A program made the translations under genes and the position numbers. Of a stretch of DNA of 13,770 bases, positions 1-7,129 are shown one piece after another (position 1 is the stretch's first letter; each line of letters starts with the position of its first letter). Origin of the DNA: Bacteroidales bacterium (GTDB lineage Bacteria > Bacteroidota > Bacteroidia > Bacteroidales > Bacteroidaceae); assembly GCA_004557035.1 (NCBI GenBank), contig SFFB01000044.1, positions 1 through 13,770 of the forward strand, written 5' to 3'. The notes beneath the pieces were generated by a model. It was not told where the DNA came from, did not search any database, and saw only the letters and a list, made by a program, of their open reading frames with translations.

Positions 1-249
1 TCACGTCCATACGAAACACAAGAACCTTTGCTCAAAGATTTGAACCAATGTGTCGAGTATCGAAAGACGATAGAGTTCTTCATCAAGACCAAAGGACTAC
101 ACAATTACTTTGAGCACAATGGTGGCAGTCTTGAAAAAGCTATGGTCAATGCCAATCGGTCTGTGGAAGAGAAACAGAAGAACAACAGAGATTATACTTA
201 CTCAGAACTGGGAAGGTTAATGGAAGGACTGAAGGCGTTAGAGAAGTAA
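1..249 (+). CDS. C-terminal end of an unknown protein
   Basis: The frame is open from the first base of the window to a TAA at 247-249, so only the last 82 residues are seen. The start lies upstream. An internal TTG or ATG could be read as a start, but the frame continues unbroken to the window edge. The peptide is charged and helical (YRKTIEFFIKTKGLHNYF, then ELGRLMEGLKALEK) with no signal peptide, membrane segment or motif I recognise. It ends 26 bases before the HamA remnant on the same strand, so the two were probably cotranscribed. The position suggests a partner in a defence operon, for example part of a HamB-type protein, but nothing in the residues supports that. Base composition is AT-rich like the next gene and unlike the rest of the window. 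Confidence 0.6.
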   Translation, partial: SRPYETQEPLLKDLNQCVEYRKTIEFFIKTKGLHNYFEHNGGSLEKAMVNANRSVEEKQKNNRDYTYSELGRLMEGLKALEK

Positions 250-275
250 TTAATTGTTACAGTCTTTATACATTT

Positions 276-756
276 ATGAATGATAAAATTTGGAAATTTA
301 ATATACTGATTGATGACAGTTTTGTCAATTTCAATCCCAATAGTGTAGAGATTACTCCCGCCACTAATGACTTCCTTATTTCTCTGGTAAATGGTTTTGA
401 GGAAGGGCATTGGATGAAAAAGAATTTTCAGAATTTCATCTATAATAATATAGCCGAGACAGCCCTCAAAGCAGAAGAAAGAATAAAGATCGTAAATGAT
501 AGTTATTCATGTCTAGTAGAATCAGCAAAACATCTTAGGCTTATAGACAAGGATGGCGCAGATGAAGACGCCAAGAAAAAAGACAAGGGAAGAGGCAGCG
601 AAATTGCAGAAATTGTGTTGTATGGGATAATGAAGCATCATTTTAATACAATTCCTGCCATACCCAAAATTTATTATAAGCAAAATGACAACATGAATGC
701 TTTTTGGAGATGATTCTGTGCATATTGTTCTCACTAAAGAGAATGATTTTCAGATA
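276..756 (+). pseudogene. hamA: HamA (DUF1837) remnant of a Hachiman-type defence system, frameshifted and truncated
   Basis: Starting at ATG 276, the frame runs 145 codons to a TGA at 711. The part around residues 104-130 (GRGSEIAEIVLYGIMKHHF, then PAIPKIYYKQNDNMNAF) matches what I know of the HamA/DUF1837 core: a GE-like helix, LLY, and the K-N stretch before a G-x-D-x-VH motif. In the reading frame as given, that last motif is missing. Dropping one T from the run at 701-705 restores GDDSVHIVLTKENDFQI, exactly where the family expects it, so a one-base insertion in a T tract broke the gene. Homology fades near 756; the restored frame stays open to 861 but is Cys-rich and unlike the family. 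The nuclease ExK region that should follow is not recognisable. HamA is the nuclease subunit that works with the HamB helicase against phage; no helicase gene is visible here. Family call fairly sure, loss of function likely. Confidence 0.68.
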
Positions 757-784
757 TGTATAGAGTCAACAAGCAAGTGCAATA

Positions 785-910
785 TTACGAATAATGTTTG
801 TGTGTGTATAGAGTCTTGTGGATGTATTGCGTCTTGTCCACATAAAGACAATTCAGATTGATGACTTCCGAGAAAGTCTGAATGCCTACGGGCAGTCGTT
901 TGAGTTCCAT
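785..910 (-). pseudogene. N-terminal fragment of a PF09820-type AAA-ATPase-like protein
   Basis: On the minus strand from ATG 910 the peptide begins MELKRLPVGIQTFSEV and continues LNCLYVDKTQYIHKTL before a TAA at 785. This is the characteristic opening of the large Bacteroidota family annotated AAA-ATPase-like with a DUF1703 nuclease domain: a LP-GIQ-F start, then YVDKT-YI. In intact members a Walker A region (SRPRRFGKS-like) follows within a few residues; here homology stops after KHY, around 790, and everything downstream is gone (full proteins are over 500 aa). A Bacteroidota -7 box (TATTTTTG, 941-948, minus strand) remains upstream, so the promoter and first ~40 codons survive. The longer frame back to 1072 has no family likeness. 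The fragment abuts the end of the HamA remnant head to head, which implies a deletion between two accessory genes. Confidence 0.62.
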
Positions 911-940
911 GCTTTCCATAAGAGAACTATTTCTTTTTTG

Positions 941-948
941 CAAAAATA
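941..948 (-). promoter_or_regulatory. -7 box before the ATPase fragment
   Basis: The minus strand reads TATTTTTG, a full match to the Bacteroidota -7 consensus TAnnTTTG. It lies about 30 bases before ATG 910. No good TTTG -33 box is seen at the usual 19-base distance, so this is only a moderate call. Confidence 0.4.
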
Positions 949-980
949 CAACCGTTTCCTGATTATGAGGCTGCTGCATC

Positions 981-1022
981 ACAAAAAGTGCATCCCAAAC
1001 CTCTGATGGGGTTGGGATGCAC
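981..1022 (-). terminator. Intrinsic terminator of the LRR operon
   Basis: An 11-bp perfect stem (GTGCATCCCAA at 988-998 with its complement at 1012-1022) with further CC/GG pairs in the loop region is followed on the minus strand by a T5 tract (983-987). It lies about 90 bases after the stop of the 56-aa gene and ends minus-strand transcription coming from the LRR operon. Confidence 0.75.
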
Positions 1023-1111
1023 ATATTGGTTTCTGAGTCTGCCGATGGGTCGGTATGCCAAGAACAAAGCACAGCCTTGCTGCGAACCGTCCGCCTCGGC
1101 GGAATCAGTCT

Positions 1112-1282
1112 TTAGGGTTCGGGATAATCCTCCCAGGTTTCATCGAAGCCGTATTCATTCTTCCTTGGGGAGTCAAAATTGTCAGTGCTGCCACCCACTT
1201 CAATGAATGAATTCTTGAGCAGGTTGCTTTCAGGATTTAACAGAATCCTTTCTGTCTGAGGTTGATTATATTCTTTCTTCAT
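1112..1282 (-). CDS. Small 56-aa protein downstream of the LRR gene
   Basis: ATG at 1282 opens a 57-codon frame starting MKKEYNQPQTERILLNPES and ending ETWEDYPEP before TAA at 1112. It begins 23 bases after the stop of the LRR gene and is followed by the operon terminator, so it is the last gene of that operon. The layout (MKKxY-P-E start, a middle with a GG-S-D segment, an acidic end with W and D) recalls short proteins that I have often seen in Prevotella genomes near secreted proteins. There is no signal peptide or membrane segment, and no function is known to me. The frame is too short to be certain on its own, but its start context, its position between gene and terminator and its Prevotella-like opening support it. 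Confidence 0.6.
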   Translation of the reverse strand: MKKEYNQPQTERILLNPESNLLKNSFIEVGGSTDNFDSPRKNEYGFDETWEDYPEP

Positions 1283-1305
1283 AATAAAATGTTTATAATA
1301 AATGT

Positions 1306-4254
1306 TTATCGGAGTACTTTTTTGCCGTTGATGATGTACACGCCCTTGGGCAGGTTGTTGAGTTGGTCTTTGCGTCCCACGAAGCGACCGTTGAGATCGT
1401 AGATGGGGGCGTTTTCGTCAGTGGATGTCACCTCTACCTCGCTGATGTCAGTCGTTGTGTCGTCATCGATGCAGACGATCTTGATTTTGGCGGGCATTTT
1501 TGACAGCGTGCTGTTTCTGTCTTCCATGCTCAGATACCAGCGGAAGGCGCTCAGGTTGACATTGGACGAGTTTGCTTTGCAGAGCGAGCCGTTAGACATG
1601 GCGTAACAGTTGTTGGCGTACATGTCGGTGCCGCTCACGCCTTGGTAGGTTCCATGGAAGACATAGCGAATCTTCGTCGAGGAGCAATCCAAGGTGTTGT
1701 TGACTGAAGCATATACAGTTGCGCCAGGCAGGGAGATGGTGTGCGTGCCCGTTTCCTTGGCTCGGATGACGTAGGGGGTGTGGTGGGCAATGACGTCGCC
1801 GGATTTCAGAAGGAGCACTTCCAGTTCGGTGCGGTCGAATGTGCCATCGCTGTCATCGTCGTACTGGTGAAAGTTGTTCAGTTCTGCCACCACGAAGTCG
1901 TCTGCGATGGCGTCATAGGCAATGTCGAAGGGCACATAGAGTGATTGCCAGCCTGTGTGGTTAGATTTGCGGTTGAAGGAAATGTCTACATTCTCTGCTC
2001 CGGCGAACTGCCCGGTGGCGAGATAGTCGCGGAGTTGCTGCAGGCGCTGAACGGTGGTCACATCATACACGATGTTCGTCACATCGGCACGGGCTTCGTC
2101 CAACAGTTCGTTGGCTTGTCTGGTCACCTCGGCGGTGGGGATGACGGCAGCCTTACTTGTCCCAGTCACATAGTTATTGACATCCGCAACCAACTGTATC
2201 AAGCGCTCTCTGCCGGCATCCACGAGGGTATAGTCTGACCAGGGTGCACAGTTGTAGGCTGCCATGGCGCCATCGGGTATGTGGATGGTCGTGAGGCTCA
2301 TGCAGTCTATAAAGATGGTCGGATCGGTGGCGGGAGGAGTGGCAGTGCTCAAGGTGAGCTCCGTCAGGTCTGAGCACAGCTCGAAGGCGTCCATGGCAAT
2401 GCTGTTCACCTCGTAGGTCAGTCCTTCGTAGGGGATGGTGGCGGGGATGGTGAGGCTTCCGGTATAAAGATCCGGGTGACTGGTTACTTCTGCGCTGTGC
2501 GCATATCCGTTCAACGAATAATAGATGCCGTCCACACTGGCTATAATGGCCTTCTCCACGATGTTGTAGTTGTTCCAGGGCGTGGTGTCATAGACAGTGG
2601 CCGAGCCTTTGGGCACATAGATGGTTTGAAGACTTGTGCATCCGCTGAACAGGTTGTCAGAGGCGGTCGGCGGGGTAATGGATTTCACGAAGATGTTCGT
2701 CAGCCCGCTGCAGTTTCTGAAGGCATAGTCGCCCATGCTTGTAACGGAGCCGGGGATAGTGAGGGATGTCAAGCCGGTGCAGCTGTTGAAGGCCTGCTGG
2801 CCGATGCTTGTCACTGTGTTGGGGATGGTGACAGTCGCCAGACTGGTGCATCCGTAGAAAGTTCCCGACTGAATGTATGTTACGGAGTTGGGGATAACAA
2901 CAGAGGTTAAGCCCGTGCAGCGAGTGAAGGCCTGCACTCCGATGCTTTTCACGGAGGCGGGTATGGAGATGGACGTCAAGCCCTTGCAGCCATAGAAGGC
3001 TTGCTGACCGATGCTCTTCACAGAGCCGGGGATAGTGACGGCCGTCAAATCTGAGCAACCATAGAAAGATTTATCATCTAAAGCTGTAACTGTACATACA
3101 ATCCCATTGTAGGTCACTGTTTCAAGTATCTCGATGTTGCCTGAATATGCAGCCTCTCCGTCCGGGACGGGTGCCACACTTGCAGTCTCATTGAATAAGT
3201 CAAGATTGTAATAGACGCCATCTATGCTGGCAGTAATGTTCATTTCCTCATCAATTATCGTATAAGCATTCCAAGGAGCCTCGTTATAGGCACTCGCACA
3301 ACCTGTCGGCACATAGATAGTGGTGAGGGCTGAGCAATTGTCAAATATATCGCTCACTGCATATGGCGGGGTAGTCGCTTTGACTTGTACTTTGGTTAGA
3401 TCAGAGCAGTAGCTGAAGCAAGCAGCCCCTAAACCCGTTACACTCGCAGGGATTGTGATAGAGGTTAGGTCGATGCAGGATTGGAAGCAATAGCTGGCTA
3501 AATATGTTACACCCTCTGGGATGGCGATGGAGGTTAGACTGGAGCAACCGCTGAAGCAACAGTTTCCTAAACTCATTACAGTCTCTGGTATGATAGTGTT
3601 TTTACAACCCCTAATCATTTGATTGGTAGCTGTCTCAATAATTGCATTGCAATTATCACGAGAATCATATACAGTGTTGCCTGACTCTACAGAAATACTT
3701 TCAAGATTGGAGCAGTCTATGATGCACTGATTTTCCACACTTGTCACACTCGCAGGGATGGTGATGGATGTTAGACTGGAGCAACCGCTGAAGCAGTAAC
3801 GTTTCAAACCCGTCACACTCAAGGGAATAATAGTGTTGTTACAACCACAAATCATTGTATTGGTGGTTGTTTCAATAATTGCATTGCAATTATCACGAGA
3901 GTCATATACAGTGTTGCCTGACTCTACAGAGATACTTTCAAGGGCGGAGCAGAAAATGAAACATTTATCTCCCAAACTCGTTACACTTGCAGGGATGGTG
4001 ATGGAGGTTAGGTCAGGACAGCGAGAGAAACACTGATCTCCCAAACGCGTCACAGCATAAGACACATCCTCACACGTCACCTCAGACGGGAGAGTAATAT
4101 CGCCCGAATACTTAGTAACCCCATTGGGAGTAGCTGTCACTTCCGCAGTGAAATTACTTAAATTAAGGTTGTAATAGATGCCGTCAATGAGCGTCTGGGC
4201 AAGCCCCTGCCCGAAGAGGCAGAGGAGGAAGGTCAATAGATAGATACGTTTCAT
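1306..4254 (-). CDS. BspA-like leucine-rich-repeat surface protein
   Basis: A 982-aa secreted protein. Residues 1-19 form a signal peptide (KRIYLLTFLLCLFG core, cleavage near GLA-Q). Three modules follow, each opening with an IDGxYYxL segment (about residues 24, 342 and 573), passing through treponemal-type LRRs (LTSITIPASVTSLG, CFSGCSSL; LRR_5 class) and closing with a YVPxGxxxxYxxxPWxxYxI segment. Two copies of an SVESGNTVYDSRDNCNAI segment interrupt the first module. Residues ~675-940 form a non-LRR region seen in other Prevotella exported proteins, as far as I recall. The tail YDLNGRFVG...PKGVYIINGKKVLR resembles a type IX secretion sorting end, so surface display is likely. Such proteins bind host or microbial ligands; no ligand can be told here. 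The gene starts 18 bases after the stop of the 317-aa gene. The part coding for module 1 (3060-4250) is more AT-rich than the rest. Confidence 0.9.
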   Translation of the reverse strand: MKRIYLLTFLLCLFGQGLAQTLIDGIYYNLNLSNFTAEVTATPNGVTKYSGDITLPSEVTCEDVSYAVTRLGDQCFSRCPDLTSITIPASVTSLGDKCFIFCSALESISVESGNTVYDSRDNCNAIIETTTNTMICGCNNTIIPLSVTGLKRYCFSGCSSLTSITIPASVTSVENQCIIDCSNLESISVESGNTVYDSRDNCNAIIETATNQMIRGCKNTIIPETVMSLGNCCFSGCSSLTSIAIPEGVTYLASYCFQSCIDLTSITIPASVTGLGAACFSYCSDLTKVQVKATTPPYAVSDIFDNCSALTTIYVPTGCASAYNEAPWNAYTIIDEEMNITASIDGVYYNLDLFNETASVAPVPDGEAAYSGNIEILETVTYNGIVCTVTALDDKSFYGCSDLTAVTIPGSVKSIGQQAFYGCKGLTSISIPASVKSIGVQAFTRCTGLTSVVIPNSVTYIQSGTFYGCTSLATVTIPNTVTSIGQQAFNSCTGLTSLTIPGSVTSMGDYAFRNCSGLTNIFVKSITPPTASDNLFSGCTSLQTIYVPKGSATVYDTTPWNNYNIVEKAIIASVDGIYYSLNGYAHSAEVTSHPDLYTGSLTIPATIPYEGLTYEVNSIAMDAFELCSDLTELTLSTATPPATDPTIFIDCMSLTTIHIPDGAMAAYNCAPWSDYTLVDAGRERLIQLVADVNNYVTGTSKAAVIPTAEVTRQANELLDEARADVTNIVYDVTTVQRLQQLRDYLATGQFAGAENVDISFNRKSNHTGWQSLYVPFDIAYDAIADDFVVAELNNFHQYDDDSDGTFDRTELEVLLLKSGDVIAHHTPYVIRAKETGTHTISLPGATVYASVNNTLDCSSTKIRYVFHGTYQGVSGTDMYANNCYAMSNGSLCKANSSNVNLSAFRWYLSMEDRNSTLSKMPAKIKIVCIDDDTTTDISEVEVTSTDENAPIYDLNGRFVGRKDQLNNLPKGVYIINGKKVLR
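3632..3942 (-). repeat. Near-identical 74-bp direct repeats, period 237 bp, in the LRR gene
   Basis: 3632-3705 and 3869-3942 differ at only a few positions and encode the two SVESGNTVYDSRDNCNAIIET segments. The similarity continues more weakly across the 237-bp (79-codon) period, which holds a ~40-residue LRR part. The likeness at DNA level points to recent duplication or gene conversion of a repeat unit. Confidence 0.85.
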
Positions 4255-4272
4255 ATACGTGATGTGTGTAGG

Positions 4273-5226
4273 TTATTTAATTGAATACTTGAAATTGAAG
4301 CCTTCGAGGTAGCCTTGTCGGCGAACGCTCTCCCGCACGGCCTCCCAAATCTCTTGCGCATCGGGAATACCGATATCGGTACTCTTGAAGCCCTGATTCT
4401 TTCCAGGTTTGGGCAGGATAGTCTTAACGCTACAGCTCTGAAAATCGGACTCACGGAGAATGGGACGTTCGAAGCCTGTATCCTCACTGCCGTTGCACTG
4501 GCGGCAGGGCACAAAGCTGTACATCTCATGATAAGGATTCTGATAATTAGCTCCCCTGTAGCAGGTAAATTCAAGCTCCCCATTCATTTGCATGATATAA
4601 GGATATATAGAGGGAGCAAAGCCCTTCAGGTCGGTTGCCATGCTGACGGGCTTATACTTTTTGCTATCTTTCACCACGAAGACAGTGTCGAGCACAAACT
4701 CTCCTTCTCTTCGCGAACCGAACAAGATGAGGCTTCCCGGTTTAAGACCCTGCATCAGCGTGGAATGAAGTTCTTTCGTCAAACCACTTTTCACATACTG
4801 CTGACAAGCTCCATAAAAGAAGTAGTCGTCAAAGACAAAGGGGTCGGTGTTCTGTAAGCCCTTTGACTCTTTCGCCTTGCCGTTGCACTTGGGAGCGCTG
4901 TCTCCTCCACAACGAGGAGTGGCGCCCATCTCGGGAGTGTACTTTGACTGGTCATCCTTCTTCAAGAAGGGGATGTGCAAATACTTTGGCGAGTCTCCCA
5001 CCAGTCGGCACATTTCAGAAGCGGGTTCCCACTCGCCCCAAAAGCGCAGTAGCGAAGATTCAACACCTTGACCGTCGGAAGCGACGAACTCTCCCTCCGC
5101 CTGCAAGAACTTGCGGCGATGAAAAGAACGAGCGTTCCACGGCATCAATTCTGTTTCCCGAAACTTGGGAGCCCCATCGACAGGGTACTCTCTACCGGGA
5201 TGATAAAAAACAACTATTTGTGCCAT
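4273..5226 (-). CDS. Conserved-looking protein of unknown function with FWGEWEPAS motif
   Basis: The 317-aa protein starts at ATG 5226 (MAQIVVFYHPGREYP). It has no signal peptide or membrane segment, so it should be cytoplasmic. Motifs that stand out are WNARSFHRRKF (30-40), LRFWGEWEPAS (60-70), KYLHIPF (81-87), NTDPFVFDDYFFYGACQQ (126-143), GSLILFGSRREGEFVLDTVFVV (164-185, a likely beta-rich core) and two Cys clusters, PKCNG (112-116) and CRQCNG (241-246). I recall similar FWGEWE/NTDPFVF proteins as scattered hypotheticals in unrelated bacteria, but know no function. Its stop lies 18 bases before the LRR gene, so the two form an operon, an odd pairing of a cytoplasmic and a surface protein. 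A nucleic-acid or nucleotide role is possible but not shown. Confidence 0.8.
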   Translation of the reverse strand: MAQIVVFYHPGREYPVDGAPKFRETELMPWNARSFHRRKFLQAEGEFVASDGQGVESSLLRFWGEWEPASEMCRLVGDSPKYLHIPFLKKDDQSKYTPEMGATPRCGGDSAPKCNGKAKESKGLQNTDPFVFDDYFFYGACQQYVKSGLTKELHSTLMQGLKPGSLILFGSRREGEFVLDTVFVVKDSKKYKPVSMATDLKGFAPSIYPYIMQMNGELEFTCYRGANYQNPYHEMYSFVPCRQCNGSEDTGFERPILRESDFQSCSVKTILPKPGKNQGFKSTDIGIPDAQEIWEAVRESVRRQGYLEGFNFKYSIK

Positions 5227-5240
5227 ATAATTAGGATTAA

Positions 5241-5441
5241 GTTCAACTTATCCAATCAAGTTCAATTCTCCAAAGCGTTTTTTGAGCAAGAGTTGCCGAT
5301 AGGCGCATTGTCTTCAATCCTGGAAATTGTGAATTTAACGTTGGGGAATAGATTTTTTGCAAAGATAACCTTATCCTCACATACGGGCAGTTTAAATTTT
5401 AGTTCAAATTGGGTTCAAAATTGAACCAAAATTTGGTTCAA
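5241..5441. repeat. Six GTTCAA repeats flanking the operon promoter
   Basis: GTTCAA occurs at 5241-5246, 5260-5265, 5402-5407, 5413-5418 and 5436-5441, and inverted (TTGAAC) at 5421-5426. The last three form GGTTCAA-AA-TTGAACC and, overlapping it, a 10-bp inverted repeat TTGAACCAAA (5421-5430) with TTTGGTTCAA (5432-5441). The upstream cluster lies 35-75 bases above the -7 box and the other pair lies in the leader, which fits a regulator binding site. The local AT-richness makes some copies expectable by chance. Confidence 0.45.
5360..5367 (-). promoter_or_regulatory. -7 box of the 317-aa/LRR operon
   Basis: The minus strand reads TATCTTTG, a full TAnnTTTG match, 134 bases before ATG 5226. 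The -33 position has no clear TTTG. It implies a 5' leader of about 130 bases that contains two GTTCAA copies. Confidence 0.5.
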
Positions 5442-5559
5442 ATTGAGTCGTATTTTTTTGATGGGTGTTTTTGCCGGTCGAAAAAGTGCGGTTTATGGTT
5501 TGTAAAACGTACGGAAATGGGTGTTTGTTACCACAAATCGGCTGTCTGTTGTCACATGC

Positions 5560-5590
5560 TTGGAGCGTATGCAACCAATCGGCAAATTTG
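5560..5590 (+). promoter_or_regulatory. Candidate promoter of the PepSY-like gene
   Basis: TTGG at 5560-5563 is followed after 19 bases by CAAATTTG (5583-5590), which matches the -7 consensus TAnnTTTG except at its first base. Transcription would start near 5597, giving a leader of about 54 bases before ATG 5651. Confidence 0.42.
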
Positions 5591-5650
5591 CATCGTCAAA
5601 CCTCCACACGGAGACGACACTAGATGTTTAACCCTAAAACTTTAAGTGAA

Positions 5651-5983
5651 ATGAAAAAGGTATTTATCGTTGCGGCAGTTTGCGCCGCTTTCGGCTTCAA
5701 CACCGCTCAGGCTCAGACCGACACCACAGCCGTCGTGAACAATCAAATGGCCGCCTGCATCAGTGAGGAACCCTTCAAGGCCATCGAGGCCGACTCTCTG
5801 CCACAAGCCATCAAAGAGACACTGGCCACGACCTACAAAGACCTGACCGTCAAGGCCGCCTACGTGAAAGAAGAAGAGGGCGTGAAAACCTTCAAGGTCA
5901 CACTCGCCGATGCCGACGACAAGACCATCGACGTAATCTTTAACGAAAAAGGCGAAGCCCTGCCTGCTGAAAACCAAAATTAA
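5651..5983 (+). CDS. Small exported PepSY-like protein
   Basis: A 110-aa protein. I chose ATG 5651 because it places the signal peptide (MKKVFIVAAVCAAFGFNTAQAQ, cleavage after AQA or AQAQ) at the N-terminus; an upstream ATG at 5624 would add nine residues in front of the signal. The mature part is 88 residues: PQAIKETLATTYKDLTVKAAYVKEEEG, then VKTFKVTLADADDKTIDVIFNEKGE. This helix followed by beta strands with a terminal FNEKGE is typical of the small Bacteroidota PepSY-like periplasmic proteins. Their role is not established (protease inhibition or matrix binding have been proposed for PepSY domains). The gene stands alone, with its own promoter candidate and a strong terminator. Confidence 0.82.
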   Translation: MKKVFIVAAVCAAFGFNTAQAQTDTTAVVNNQMAACISEEPFKAIEADSLPQAIKETLATTYKDLTVKAAYVKEEEGVKTFKVTLADADDKTIDVIFNEKGEALPAENQN

Positions 5984-6018
5984 ACAAGCGAGTAGAGTAT
6001 AAGGTTGTATGAGTTCGC

Positions 6019-6065
6019 GCCCCACCATCCGTAGCCACGGCTGCGGTGGTGGGGCTTTATTTTTT
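6019..6065 (+). terminator. Intrinsic terminator after the PepSY-like gene
   Basis: A 9-bp GC-rich stem (GCCCCACCA at 6019-6027 with TGGTGGGGC at 6047-6055) is followed by TTTATTTTTT. It ends plus-strand transcription 12 bases before the stop of the convergent minus-strand gene. On the other strand there is no T tract. Confidence 0.85.
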
Positions 6066-6076
6066 ATGTGCAGCGG

Positions 6077-7129
6077 TCAGAAGGCCAGGTGGAGCAACAG
6101 GGGGAAATGGTCGCTGAAACCGCCGGCATATTGCGTGCCGAGGTAGGTGCGCCGGGGTTTCACTCCCCCATGACGGGCGTCTTTGGTGCGCAAGAAAGGT
6201 GGCGCAAAGATTTGGCAGGCTTCGGGCGTGACGTGAAGCGAAGACTCGGGTTGCAACAAGGCGCCCGAGACAAACATCTGGTCCAGACGGTTCCATTCGC
6301 CCCTGTATTTATAGGTGCCGGCAATGCCGTCTGAAGCCGTGAGATGGTTGGCCATGGCATAATAGGCCCTGACGTCGGCCGAGGGCCAAGCGGCTATTTC
6401 GGGCAAAGGCAAGGGGCGAAGACCAAGGGCAATGGAGGGGTCGGTGGCAGCGTCGTTGAAGTCGCCCATAATGACGGCATAAGGGGCTGCGCGGCGGCTC
6501 AATGCACTGTCGGCCAACGAGCGCACCCGCTCTGCCACCTGGCACCGATAGTCGTCGGCCACGCGCAGACCACCCAGTCGGCTCGGCGAATGACACACGA
6601 AGACTTCGAGCGTGTCGGCCGTAGGCAGCAGGCCGGTGACGTGAAGAATGTCGCGCGTGTGACGGCCATATTCCCCCGGCGGCTCCACCCTGACGGCCTT
6701 CACGGCTATGGGGCGGAAACGCAGTGGCTGATAGAGCAAAGCCACGTCGATGCCACGCACGTCGCGGCTGTGGGTCACGACAAAATCATAGCCCAAACGG
6801 GCCAGACGCGTGCGGTGGCAGAGGTCGTAGACCACGGAGTCGTTTTCTACCTCACAAAGTCCCACGAGCGCCAAGGGCTGGGCCCCGCCGGCTGAGGCGA
6901 TGACACGGGCCAGGCGAGAGAGTTTGGTGCGATAGCGGCGGGTGTCCCACTGTCGCTCGGCCATAGGCAGGAATTCATAGTCGTCAAAGCCGGCATCGTG
7001 GCAAGTGTCGAAGAGGTTTTCGACGTTGTAGGTCATCACGCCAAAGGGCCGCTCCTGTCCGCAGGCACTGACAACGAAGACGACAAGACACACAGCCGCC
7101 AAGACGAAACGAAGCCGGTAGCTATTCAT
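6077..7129 (-). CDS. Exported endonuclease/exonuclease/phosphatase-family hydrolase
   Basis: The 350-aa protein has an N-terminal hydrophobic segment (residues 8-22) ending VVSAC-GQ, so it is either a lipoprotein with a weak lipobox or a secreted protein. The EEP (DNase I-like) motifs are all present in order: YNVENLFD (34-41), CEVEND (92-97, metal-binding Glu), RGIDVALLY (125-133), CHSPSR (179-184), MGDFND (221-226, catalytic Asp/Asn), TYKYRGEWNRLDQ (272-284) and GGFSDHFPL (336-344, catalytic Asp-His). It should be an active Mg-dependent phosphoesterase acting outside the cytoplasm; the substrate (DNA, RNA or a lipid or sugar phosphate) cannot be told. The start overlaps the end of rlmH by 8 bases (ATGAATAG), so translation is probably coupled. 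Confidence 0.9.
   Translation of the reverse strand: MNSYRLRFVLAAVCLVVFVVSACGQERPFGVMTYNVENLFDTCHDAGFDDYEFLPMAERQWDTRRYRTKLSRLARVIASAGGAQPLALVGLCEVENDSVVYDLCHRTRLARLGYDFVVTHSRDVRGIDVALLYQPLRFRPIAVKAVRVEPPGEYGRHTRDILHVTGLLPTADTLEVFVCHSPSRLGGLRVADDYRCQVAERVRSLADSALSRRAAPYAVIMGDFNDAATDPSIALGLRPLPLPEIAAWPSADVRAYYAMANHLTASDGIAGTYKYRGEWNRLDQMFVSGALLQPESSLHVTPEACQIFAPPFLRTKDARHGGVKPRRTYLGTQYAGGFSDHFPLLLHLAF

Larger units (their letters stand above)
5227..5650. other. Divergent intergenic region
   Basis: This 424-bp gap separates the minus-strand 317-aa gene from the plus-strand PepSY-like gene. It holds the -7 box, the GTTCAA repeats and the plus-strand promoter candidate described separately. Frames across it on both strands lack any recognisable protein, and I see no tRNA or other RNA gene. 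Confidence 0.6.

Noticed and set aside
1088..1105. Short hairpin TCCGCC/GGCGGA after the 56-aa gene as a terminator
   Set aside because: Six pairs with a 2-base loop and no T tract on either strand; the terminator at 981-1022 is far better.
1205..1216. GAATTC sites as evidence on the methyltransferase's target
   Set aside because: GAATTC occurs in the window (for example near 1208 and 6972), but family membership does not give the target, and presence or absence in 13.8 kb says nothing firm.
3632..3942. The 74-bp direct repeats as a CRISPR-like or mobile element
   Set aside because: They are in frame, encode the same LRR protein segment and are only two copies; protein repeat duplication explains them.
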